From Trichoderma breve (Eukaryota; Ascomycota; Sordariomycetes; Hypocreales; Hypocreaceae): a DNA stretch of 64,000 nucleotides. Shown one piece after another: positions 34,815 to 45,784 of the stretch; position 1 is the stretch's first letter; every line of letters starts with the position of its first letter. The position numbers and the translations under genes are program-made. A model generated the notes under the pieces. That model did no database searches, was not told where the DNA came from, and worked only from the letters and a program-made list of their open reading frames with translations. The stretch covers positions 5,270,001-5,334,000 of the forward strand of contig NC_079232.1 of NCBI RefSeq assembly GCF_028502605.1, in the 5' to 3' direction.

Positions 34815-36989
34815 TCAGTTAAGGATGCCCCAAAAGCTTGGCTCTCGTGGGCGAAATGCGCTCGTTGCTGCCTGGTAGCCACTGGCCGCTTGAGCGGAGC
34901 AACAAAGCCTCTTTCTCGGTTCTCCTGGGCTGGGGCGAACGGGTACCTGCAAGTAGGGCTCCGTTCCGTCAAGTCCTCGCGAGCGAGTAATGGGCCAAGG
35001 AGCGCTCCCAGCGCCGTGGGGGTATAGCATCTCCCGTACGTGATCCTGCAGGGGCTGATCCACTGATGCGGTTCTGCTGCGCTTGATGCCAGCCTTGGCC
35101 GCGATGGGCGCCGTGGGCTTGAAGTCAACACCGCGGATGCTCTGGCTGTGTAGATGCTGGAGAGTGCGTGCGGCATCCGAGTCGGGATCCCGAGACATTC
35201 CTTCCAGCTCGCGTTGCTGTCTTGCCAGGGGGGTTTCCAGAGCGAGGCTCCCAATCTTCGCAACCGGGCCGGTGTACGATTCGGGAGACGACGTGAAACC
35301 ATACTCTTCGTAGCTCTCTGAAACGGTGGGGACTGTCGACCTCAAGTACGATCTCTCATTCATCGCCTTCATCGATCGGAATCGCGACTGAGCCGTCAAC
35401 GAGTTGTTGAGGGTCGCGCTAGCAAAAGATGAGGCTGACGAAACAGAGGACGAGCGAGAGGTGTGTGAAAGATCCGAAACCATCGATTCGGGAGAGGACA
35501 TGGTCGAGATTGAATTGGCAAGAGAAGAACGACGAGCGGGGCAGTAGTTCTGGGGGGATGTCGACAGGGCGGCGGGAAAGCGCTCCAGGTGCTGAGCGGT
35601 GCTGACGCTGCCAGCTTGAGCCATGGCCAGGCACATTGCGGTGCTTTTTCCGAGGTGTGATGCAGCACTCACTGCAGGAGTACAGATACCACTGGATTGC
35701 GGCGTCAGACGCGGGGTCGGAAGAAGACCCAATGCAGGGGCCAGTCGGCCGGGAGTGGCCGAATAGGCTATCGTGGGGGTAGGCTCCAACGGAGCAGGCA
35801 GGTACTTGCTGAGAAACTTGGGATCGCAAGTCTCTTCCTCGGCTGTAGTGGAAGCCAGGGTGGGCACACGTCGCTGCTCCGTGGGGAGGTTAAGAATACT
35901 ACGAGGTGATAAAGCGCAGAGATCGCTGGATCTCGCAGGCATGCGGAGGGCGGGAATGAGGCCCTCGATGTTGGTCAGGTCCGGGTTCAGTCTCAGGATA
36001 ACCTGCTTCCACTCCGATGTTTGCTGAGCCAAAGTCTGTGAGACGGCACCAGGAGACGGCGGGGGTGGGGGAGGAGTATGCTTGAGAACAATTTCGGTCC
36101 ATCGTCGGAAAACCTCATCAGTGATGTGGAGCTTCCAGTTGACAGCAAGGAGAAAGGCGACCTCGTTCTGGTTGATCTCCTGGACGTTGAGGCCAGAGAT
36201 CTTGCTCCAGGCACGTGCAGAGTAGTTGCGGTCCTGAAGATACTTGGAAGCAAGGATCAGGGCCGCGAGGAACATGCGCCGGCCGCACTGAAGCGCTCGG
36301 TCAGCGAACCGATCCTCGTACTGCTCCACAGTAAAGCTACGCTTGGGAACGTGAGGCTTGATGAGGATGAGATAGTACAGCGCGACTTGCAGAGTCGAGT
36401 AGCTAGTGCGCGAGCGCCGGAGCGTCTCTTGGATAAAGGTGCGCAGCGGCAGCACGGTCCTGTTGCCAGGCTCCGGGCGGCACGGAGCGGAAGAGAGAGG
36501 CCAGATGGCTTCAACAATCTGGGTCGACGAGTCTGCAGAGGTAAAGGCTAAGCAAGGGGGTCTTGGCTTTAAGAGCTGTGTCAGTGAGAGGCACGTACCA
36601 ACAAGGCTATCGACGAAGTTTACTTTGCGGTCCGACTGCCGAACAAGTGATGGTGGGGGGCATCCCGCGCCACCAGCAGCCGCAGCGGTGCGTCTAGGGT
36701 TTTGGCGCAACTCAACAGGGACAGCCTGTTGTTGCTGTTGGCGCTGTTTGGTAAGAAGATCAGGTCGACGAGTCGATGTAGAGGATTCCTGAGAGGAAAA
36801 GTATGAGTGGCATGAGTCGCTGTCGGATGAGATAGAGCCAGAGGCATCGTCCGAGGTTTGGGAGGTAGTATCGGATCCAGACCACACGGAGGAGGCAGAG
36901 GCCGAAGCCGAAGAGGATATAGATGAGTTATAGGGGGCGTATTGACTCAAAGGGTCATAAGAGGGTGAGATTGTAGTTTCGAACGTCAT
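34815..36989 (-). CDS. Pho85-type (PCL) cyclin
   Basis: One frame is open along the whole gene. However, a strong intron sits at 36598-36533 (GTACGT...CTCTGCAG, 66 bp), and its removal joins VNFVDSLV to DSSTQIVEAIW. Because 66 is a multiple of 3 and has no stop, both forms stay in frame (702 residues spliced, 724 unspliced). The N-terminus is Ser-rich. The cyclin box is at about residues 155-280 of the spliced form (TFIQETLRRSRTSYSTLQVALYYL ... RRMFLAALILASKYLQDRNYSARAWSKISGL ... NEVAFLLAVNWKLHI), with the LASKYLQD signature of PCL cyclins. The 420-residue tail is disordered, Ser/Pro-rich and has many S/TP sites. The likely role is to activate the Pho85/PhoA kinase in cell-cycle or nutrient control. 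The nearest named gene may be A. nidulans pclA, but paralogue assignment is uncertain. Confidence 0.88.
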   Translation of the reverse strand: MTFETTISPSYDPLSQYAPYNSSISSSASASASSVWSGSDTTSQTSDDASGSISSDSDSCHSYFSSQESSTSTRRPDLLTKQRQQQQQAVPVELRQNPRRTAAAAGGAGCPPPSLVRQSDRKVNFVDSLVGTCLSLTQLLKPRPPCLAFTSADSSTQIVEAIWPLSSAPCRPEPGNRTVLPLRTFIQETLRRSRTSYSTLQVALYYLILIKPHVPKRSFTVEQYEDRFADRALQCGRRMFLAALILASKYLQDRNYSARAWSKISGLNVQEINQNEVAFLLAVNWKLHITDEVFRRWTEIVLKHTPPPPPPSPGAVSQTLAQQTSEWKQVILRLNPDLTNIEGLIPALRMPARSSDLCALSPRSILNLPTEQRRVPTLASTTAEEETCDPKFLSKYLPAPLEPTPTIAYSATPGRLAPALGLLPTPRLTPQSSGICTPAVSAASHLGKSTAMCLAMAQAGSVSTAQHLERFPAALSTSPQNYCPARRSSLANSISTMSSPESMVSDLSHTSRSSSVSSASSFASATLNNSLTAQSRFRSMKAMNERSYLRSTVPTVSESYEEYGFTSSPESYTGPVAKIGSLALETPLARQQRELEGMSRDPDSDAARTLQHLHSQSIRGVDFKPTAPIAAKAGIKRSRTASVDQPLQDHVREMLYPHGAGSAPWPITRSRGLDGTEPYLQVPVRPSPGEPRKRLCCSAQAASGYQAATSAFRPREPSFWGILN
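36533..36598 (-). other. In-frame intron of the PCL cyclin
   Basis: 66 bp, GTACGT donor and CTCTGCAG acceptor, phase 1, no stop codon. Retention would add 22 residues just before the cyclin box. Confidence 0.75.
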
Positions 36990-37944
36990 TTTGACGAGCT
37001 GTGATGGGAGGAGGTAGTGTAAAGGTGTAAGGCTTGAGTGTTCAAGCCAGCGTGAACGTTTCCAGTCGCCGTCAAGGCTAAGTCAACCGGAAGATTGTGA
37101 CAGTTTCGAGCGTTACCGAGTCGTGTTGCTTTTAGCTCTACAGCAATAGCATCCGATGATGGTTGAATGCAACTGCTGGTAGAACCGTGTTCGAGATGAA
37201 GAGAAGAGGGCCTTCTAGATAAGAAGGGGAGTCGACTTTTCACGAACAAGCAGACCGGTGGACGAAGCTGAGACGGCGACTGGAGAAAGTTTGTAGGTTG
37301 CAAGAGGCATCGCGAAACCAATGCTCTGGCGGCTAGTTGTGGGTTGGGGTTGATGAGACTCTTAGAGCAAGTCTATCATCGGGTGACGAGACGGTTGGAG
37401 TCGGTTGTTGATGCTATGACGAAGGCGTTGTGGCTGTGAGGGCGAGGGTGAGTGGTGAGTGTAAGAGACTGGCTGGCTTTCGGGTTTGGCGACGCGACGG
37501 GCAGCGGTTACAGGGATGAGTCGAGGCCAGGGATCATCGAGATGGATATGCAGGTACGGGCTGAAGGAGGCTGTCAGGGCAGCGTGCAGCGTATTTATCG
37601 CGACGAGTGAGATGTGACTCTTCACAGCGTGGCCTGAAGTCTCGGGGGGCTGATGCAAGGCGGCGAGGTGACAGCCTGGTGCTATGTGTAGCGTAATAGC
37701 GAGGTTAGGTAGGGAGTGGATACAAAGCGCCGGCTGTGTGACTCTTCGCGCTGAGGTGGCGACTGGACCGGGCAGGTGGCCGCACACTGGCGATTTCGGA
37801 GCACAGCGCCCGAGCAGCTAAGGCTAGGCAGTGACAGTGAGTGAGACAGCGCCTGGAGAGCCGGGGCCACAGCGCTCGTCAACTGAGCAGACAAGTGGCG
37901 AGGCCGAGTGAGTCGATTCGCCCACCAAAAAAACAAAGGAGTCG

Positions 37945-37976
<32 letters not shown>

Positions 37977-40900
37977 CAAGGACACAGAAAATGGCTATGA
38001 GCCGGGGGAGAGAGCGGTCAAAAGAGCACAGGCAGCAATGCACAGTTGTCCTCTTTTGTTCTTTCTTCTTTTTCTTTCTTTTCCCTCTTTTTCCAGGTCA
38101 GCAGGGCTGAGACCGGTGGTGACTGTGTTGGCTGGGGGGGGGGAGAGAAAAAGCCAGAAGATGCGATGGAGCCGTGAGTTTGAGTGTGAGTATTGCGGCG
38201 TTGTCCAGGTACAACGGGGGGATGAAATGCGAAAAGTGCACAAGACAAGGTAAAGGAAACGGCTAAAAGAACAGACGGGACGTGAGGATAGGAAAAGGAA
38301 ACAAAAAAGAAGAGATTCCCAGTATTAAATGAAACGAAAATGCGCCGTAGAGTAGAGAGGCACCAGAGCAGACTTCGAGAGTCGCTGGCGAGCTTACAAT
38401 GCGGTACCGAACTTCATCGCGACGTTCGATGGGGGAAGAAGAGCAGAATCGATGACGGCCATGGGGGTCGTGGCATAGTTTTGAATGGCAGCAGAATGGC
38501 CAGAGTCAGACTGAAGCAGCGCCAGCCAGTCAGGAAATGCGACCGGGGGCGGCGGGACGACGAGACACCAAAGTGCGGGAGTACGAGAGTACACGCGCAA
38601 GGGGGATCGAGTTCGTAAGGTACCTCTGGTACATGCATTATTACATGTACCGCACCACAGCGGTAACCTGGAATTTCCATTTTTCTTAGTTTAGCCTGGT
38701 TCCGGCACTAAGGTAGGAAAGGTTCAAGTCTAGCACTGTCTGTCTGTACTGGCAGTTTCTAGCGCTCCTCGAGTCCCTCGACGTGTACCTCGACGTGTAC
38801 CACAACGTGTACCACAACGTGTACCTCTAGTGCGCAGCTGCTGCGTGCTCCTGCGTGCTTCTGCGAGCTTGTGATGCACTGCGCGGGTCCAGCTGTACCG
38901 CGACAGGTACCTGTCTGTCTGCTGCGCGGGAACTTTGAGAGGCGCTGCAAAAAAGGGCAACAACCATCGACCGGCTGGCTCGTCCGCTGCTTCTTCAATC
39001 TGCGGCCTGGCGCGCTGTGATTGGCCCAGCGTTCTCCAGGCCTGCCCCGCCCCTCATTCTCCCCTCCTGTGGCTGGCGAATGGCTGCTAGGCTCGGACGC
39101 TCCAGTGGCCCAGCCAGCACACCTGGCGCAGATTCCGCCTCCACAGCATCCGCAAAGAGTCACTGTATTCTTATCATCCAAAGTGTCGCGCGGGTGTCTC
39201 GCTCGCTCGTCCTTGTGTTATAGCAGCAGCTTGAGCGTCTACGGCGTGTAAAAGGCAGCTGTCCCTTTTGCGCTTGCTGCTTCTGTACATCTCTGTGTGC
39301 ACAGCTACAGTAGCTACACTAAGATGGGCATCAGATATTCTCAGCTTGGAGGCAAACACAGGTACTCATCCCACTGGCCCAATCACTCCCTGCCCATTGC
39401 AAAATGCCTGCGTGTGTGCGTCTTTGGTGGCTTGGTGGCCTCATCGCCTTGGGCCTAGCGTCAGGCCTTGGGCGGCTTATCCCTGGCCGCAGCTTGTTTC
39501 TGTTTTCGTGCCAGGCTGCTGTGCTCCTGCCTCTGCCTTTGCCATTTTTTGCTGCTTCTTCCTGCTTGTTGCGACTGACTGACCTGCGCCTGCGCTTGTT
39601 CCTGCCACTTCCAACTGCTGCCAAGGCCAGCGCACGGGCCCCGAAAACTTATCAAGTGGTGAGGCAATGAGGTAATGAGCGACAGGCAGCCACTAGGGGA
39701 GGTGCGAGTTACCCGAACCGCTCCCTCCCTTCAGTGCTCCGTATGTACTTTGAACATGTAGGCCTATCCGAACAAGTGAGACAAAAAGCAGAGAGACAGG
39801 CGAGAAATGAACGTCGAGCTCTCCCGTCCCCCGGTCTCAGCTCGCTCCTTGGTGCTGTGCTGCCTCTTCCACGGGCCGTCAACAACTAGCTATGCACTTC
39901 GTAACCTCAATAGCATCAAAGGCACCTAATGCTGCCACTAATCGTGGTGGCGGGAGGCGAGATTGCTGACTCAGTGCTGCCGCTGTTTCTTGCTTATTGC
40001 TCTCAGTGTGCCGTCCCTACTAGGCAATTTTCGCACACAGCCAAATACGATTGCAAAACAGAAGCACGGAGCACGGAGTACAGACGCGGTACTTGGCACT
40101 TCTGGAAGGAGGGGAGGAGGGAGGATTGCAGCCACCTGCCGCCATTTGGAGATGCGATACGCACGCCATGTTGCCTCTGATGACGGAGAAGGAGGTGCTC
40201 AACAAAGGCTTTCTTTTTGCCTCTCTCGTATCGTCTCCCATACGAAACCCCATACCAAGCCATCATGTCGTATTCTTCTCTTGCTTTACAGAATATTGCC
40301 CTTTGATCATGCTTTGTGATCACATGAGGGAAGCACAGCATTTCATGTCCAATCTACGGAGTAGACGAGGGGATGCAGCCCTGCTCGCACACAAGCTAGC
40401 GGCGGTACCTGGAAGGTCACTCCTAATACGATGCTCTCTCGATGCTGCGTTGTACAGGCACGAGAACAGACAGGTACGAGCACTGGTACTCGTTGCTCGA
40501 CCAGATGTGCCCTCATCAGTACCAGGCAAGTATTCCGCGCCGCGCGTTTATTCGGTGGGTGCCTGATCTGACCGTGAGTCCCGGAGCAATACCGCGATTC
40601 GTACTGCCCAGGTACTGCTGCGGCTCGTCCTTGTACTCCGTCCGCTCCGGCCGCTCCAGTTTTCGTCGCGCAAAGCCTCCACCGAAATCAGACAACGCAA
40701 TTTTTGGCTCTTTGCCTCGTGGACAGGGGGTTGCAGTGGGCGAGTCCCTTTCTGGCCGTTGGGGCAAAGGCGGTCTGGCCGCTGTCAAGGGACCTCAAGG
40801 CATCCAGCGCTATTACTCCAAACCCTTGCTTGTGTATGGACGGACGAGGTGGTGGCAGCAGGAATGCTTGCAAGGCTCTCGTCTCGTCTCGTCTGCTTCC

Positions 40901-43900
40901 CAGTCACACCACCCACAGAGGCAGAAAAAGGTCTCAAGCTGGGACAAACATGAGGTTGCTTGTGCCTGTAGTGCTACCTAGGAGGTGCTAGTTGCAAAGC
41001 AACACCCGTACTAACAGCAAGCAAGTCTCAGTCTGTCATTTGCGAGCACCTCCGCCCAAGGCCCTTTTCGAAGACGAGATCCCGGCCAGCTGGGTAGACG
41101 CTACCAACAGACGCACTGCCGCTGAGCCATCGTTCAACGATCCAAAAGCGCCGAGGCGATGAGCCTCTTTCCGTCTCTATTTTTGAAGACAGTGGATGCG
41201 AGGTTGATTGGCAATGCACTTCGAGGAGTGCCAGGCTGCTTTTTGCTGCGGAGAGCGGGCTAGTACGACTCTGTACTAGCGAACCAGGATTCAATGACAG
41301 ATTCCCTCGAATCCTTACGAACTAAGGAGGAATGCACCACACTGCCTTTGGTTGTGTGCTCGTTGCTTTCGGGCGGGCCTGCTCCGGCACTCCAAAAATG
41401 TCGTGCATGGTGGTTCGTGATGGAGGAACGATCCTCATCAGCCACTCTGGCCAAAGACGAACATGGCCATGTGTAAAAATGGATACAGCAAACTGCGCAT
41501 TTTCCTTCCACAGCATCGGGTTCTCACTTTGGCTGCAGTAGTACCGTCGGAAGCCAGCTCCTCGAACTTGGAATCTCTGTTTTATGTCATCTCATCCAAC
41601 TCCTGAAACAGGCCATCCAAACCACTTGGAACACTTGCCGCCATCAAGCACCTAGCTCCTTTTCCTAGCCGCTGTGGCATGTGACAAACCACGCGTTGTC
41701 TGGTCATACAATGAATGGGAGGAGAAAATGGCTGTTTTGTCCATACTCTGCAATGATACTAGATATTCCGTCCCTTGGTCTGCCCGGTATTGCGGTCTTA
41801 CCAAGGAAGAGGCAATGAGAAGATACCAGAGGAACAATTCGCCTGAACCAGGCTGTTGTGAATTTACGCACAGGATATGTCCCATCCCTATTAGATTACT
41901 ACCAGGCTATCACCCAGCCGTCGGCGCCGCGTCGTCTTTGTCGCACTTGACAGGCTTTCCCACACGCGCGAGTGCAGCTTAACAGGACACAAAAAGAAAA
42001 GAAAGACATGGGAAATGACAGCCATTGCTAACGGGTCAACAATGCAAAGTGCTGTTACTCCCCCTTTCCCCCTGCACTATCAAGCGCCCTATCATTCTTG
42101 AACTATACACTCTCAGTATCGACCAGTTGCACACCTGCAGCTTGGTGTTGCACCACTAGGATGATCACGGCGCTGCTTCGCCCGAGATTGCGTGGCTGAT
42201 CAGTGAGGAGCTCCCCTGTCACCCATGTTGAATTTTTGGGGGCCTTCTGCGGAGGCCAACCAGATGCAAAGTACAACATACTGTCTTTACAGTGCTATGT
42301 GTTACTTGGTGAGGAACTGAGGATACAGCTGCATACTGTGATCGTCTTGGATGTGGCAAGTCTAGAATGATCTGCATTTTGCACCCCAGCATCCGCCGTC
42401 CCAAGCAGCAAGCGAGGCGGCAAATTGAATCTTGCCGCCTTCTTTTCTGCCGCCGTTACTCATATTGAGTACACATGGAAGTACTGTACTGGCTGTTTCC
42501 GCGCCTTTGTGGTGTGTGCGCTATGGAGCAATCATCTTTGCTTTCCACGCATCAACCTAAGTTGCTAAAGTCACTGCCCCCTTTTGTGCCAGCTGTTTGT
42601 TGAAGGCTCAAATATCTAGGGATATCAAGCCTGCTATGCAAGAATTATAAGTTAACCGACAGCGATTTCAGTTGGAGACAAAAACCAACCTACGTGCACT
42701 CTGCCTTGGATCATCATCTAGGAGCACTGCAAAAGATCGTTTGCAAAGGTCGAGCCGCCAAAGCCTATGTACTATTAGCAGGAGAAATCAGCTGTAAATG
42801 CTGCAGCTCTCTCATGTACAACTCGCATGGCTAGCCCGTCCAGCAGCATGAGGGGTCAACTCGACACGTCTTGCGATGAAATTGGCCATCGACTGGCATT
42901 GATCCTATTCGTTGCGAGCTGTGTACCTTGGTGGCCCAAGCAAACAGCGGCTGTAACGGAAAAGGTACGCGGCTTGCATGAGACATGCGCGAGCGTCATA
43001 ATTTCCACAGGTTTCACGTCATGCGGGTCTCCCCCACAATGTCTACTTGTTCGTCCATTTCTACTGCATGCGCCTTGCATGAGTGCGTGAGGGGAAGGCG
43101 AGGTAATGAGGCGGAGAAGAGGCCGGGAGGACTCCGTATCAGTTTCGCAAATGTGATTGCCCGCCTGCTCGAGGCAAAGCAAGGCTTGTGGCTTGCCTAC
43201 GACGACGGCACGGCTGGCTTTCCATGCTGCATTGAATCCACAGGCCTGACCAGTCAACCAAAGAGGCAGATACTATCTCGCGGCACCGGAAATGTCGACT
43301 TTGGCTTCCGCGCAAACGACTGTACTCTCGGGATGGCTGCCGCTCTTTCAATCATCCTCAGACACGTCTCTCTTCAATGCAAGGTTATGCCATGCTCTTT
43401 ACCGCTCACCTGAGTTTGGGCGGTGATGCCCTTCTCTGGGCACGCGAAAGCATCGATTGGGCCCAAATGACTAAGACCACAAGCACTACATAGAACACTA
43501 CTTGGCATCTAAAGCTGCTCTTGCTAATACTATCTGGCCCAGGGAGATATGCCAAGTATGGAGTAGTGAGTCAAATCAGCCAGCCAGTGAGCTATGCCTG
43601 GGAGTGGAGTGCTTCGGTTCACGGGTTGTCGATTTTGTCAAGCATGAGCCCTTTCCGCAAGATTGCTCACTCGGATGTCTGATGAGAGGATTCACCAGAG
43701 AGGGGTTCTTATCTACAGAGTAGGAGTATCGGCGCACAGCGGCGGGTCCTAACGAGAAGATTTCATGTATTTCCCCAGGGCATGTTGGGCCGATTGCCCG
43801 ACAGATGATGAGCATGGTCGTGTCGTCCGCCATGCTGGAGATATGTCAACAAGATGTCGCATCGGAAAACTTGGATTCCCGAAAATTGAGACAATGAATA

Positions 43901-45784
43901 AGCGGCAGGATCATCCGAGGGTTGAGTACCGTGGGTGTATCAAGCAAACCCAAGAGCCTGGCCTCTGGAAGTTTCCACTTCTTACCGTCAGTTGCTGGAG
44001 CCGTGCTACGCGTTGTCTGTGGCCTTTCGTCTAGCCCTCGGGGTAGCCCATGCGGTCATGCCGTGGACACGGCCCTGAGACACGGCCTGTCATCCTCATC
44101 TCGCCGGATGTTCATCAGTACTTGTCTTGGCGGTGAAGAAGCATTGCTGGCAGTACGGAGTACATTGGCCCATTTCCCGAACAGCGAGCGCAATATCTGG
44201 AGCTACCTAGCAGGTGCTAGGGCGCCAGGGCTCTTCCGAGCGGGCGGATCTGCCTAAGACTCGGTCGCAGCCCAATTTCGTGAGCTCCGACGATCCTGGC
44301 GAGCCCAAATGCATGACTCAGCATATTATCGCATTGATTTCGGCAACTTCAGCTAATATTGCCTCATGCGCCACAGGGACGATTCTGCCCGAAGTCGGAA
44401 GCGAATATGCCTTTTCGTGATCCAGCTCGGTCATTGCTTTGAGTAGTACAGAGCCACAAGGACATTCTTGTGATACCGTCTAATAAGAAACGCGATGCCG
44501 ATGTCATGAATGCTGAGTCAACCCATCTAGTCAGGCAGTGGAGGCCCCTGGTAAGGCATCAAGAGACATGTCGGTGACAGTGCGCTTGGGAGCAGCTGGA
44601 CAAAGGGAGCTTATTACAAATAACTGAGTCTCTTTCTGTCTATGATTTTCTATTGGTCTGGTGAGACAACTGGCAGCTATTTTTGCATGCCAAAGCAGGG
44701 CCAGCTTGTGGTTTCCGGCGAAATCATGGTTGGCTATTCGGCCAGCCAAACTCCAACAAACCAACTAAACGATGCGTGCTCTGTCCCAGTCATTCAATGG
44801 TGGCGGGACACGTAGAAGGTACTTCACCGCATGTTGATATCATCAAAGCTCATGTGACGTGAAATACGAAAACGAAAGCGTGGCAATGGCCGCACCGAAT
44901 GTCTTGATATCGGTTTCTCGACCTTTACTTTGTTGTCCATCTCTATCCAGGGTAAGTCAAGAGAGGCTGACTGAGGAGCAGAGCTAGCTAACAGCCGGAC
45001 GGCGGCCGTCTCCGCCATCACCGGGATGCGGTAACCATCAATGACTACTATTAATTGCCACAACTTGATGCCACCTTGTCAACTTTCTCGATTCTGCTAC
45101 AGCCGCACGTTCACCTGCTTGGTTAATTTTACAATTTGAAATCACAATTTGTGGCCCGCAAACCAGGTCGATATCAATCACGAGCACGCAAAATGAACGA
45201 CTGTTGCGAGAGCGGCCACGATCGGAGGTTACCAGGGTGGCGAAGCTGTGGCGCCAAATCACCCCTCGCTCCATCTTTGCTTTGCCGCTATTGTAGGCAG
45301 CCGCTGCCATGTGACCGGATGACAGCCGACAAGCTGAAGGCCGACAAGGATCGTGAGAGCTGACCGAGAAATGACTCCCTGGCAAGAGGAACATTCTAGC
45401 ATCTGCCTCTCCTGGTCGCTACGCGCTTTGCCTCCGAATTCCACTGGATTCAACAATCGCCAAGGCACAGAGTATTGGGCGAATAACTCATCACGCATCA
45501 ACACTCATCATGTTGTCACTCCGCTACTGGCACAACTGGCCACATATTGGTTTGTGCAAATCCATTTCATTGACCTTGTAAACCACGGCGTTTCAGCCTA
45601 CCATTCCCTTTGGCTCCCGATAAAATAAGCTACGTAATAGTATAAGCAAGTCTGACTATTCCCCCAAATTTTCTGACATCCGACGACGTAAGCGGATGAA
45701 TCCTCTGCCACTTGCTCCTGTCAAGTCTCGACGCGCACAAAAAAATAGTACAGGAGGCGTTAGAGTAAAATCACGAGCCGTCCT
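36990..45784. other. 8.8-kb stretch without a recognisable gene, upstream of the cyclin and downstream of SUB2
   Basis: This is the largest gap in the window. It lies 5' of the cyclin and 3' of SUB2, both on the minus strand. Base composition is not AT-rich, so it does not look like decayed transposon DNA. Reading frames are short, overlap on both strands and have no protein-like order. Seen here: a 24-bp A run (37953-37976), a 12-bp tandem repeat (38776-38823), TACGGAGTA elements near 40069, 40355 and 44153, and GTACTCG/CGAGTAC words near 40478-40500. A long 5' leader or non-coding transcript of the cyclin would fit. Confidence 0.55.
38776..38823. repeat. 12-bp tandem repeat, four copies
   Basis: Two copies of CCTCGACGTGTA are followed by two copies of CCACAACGTGTA. 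Every copy shares the ACGTGTACC core. Confidence 0.9.

Noticed and set aside
39268..39670. Hydrophobic frames that could be read as membrane proteins
   Set aside because: They come from CT-rich DNA with overlapping frames on both strands; no conserved pattern or splice support.
36990..45784. Secondary-metabolite, transposase or reverse-transcriptase genes in the large gap
   Set aside because: Specifically looked for; no DDE, RT, PKS/NRPS or P450 motif was seen in any frame.
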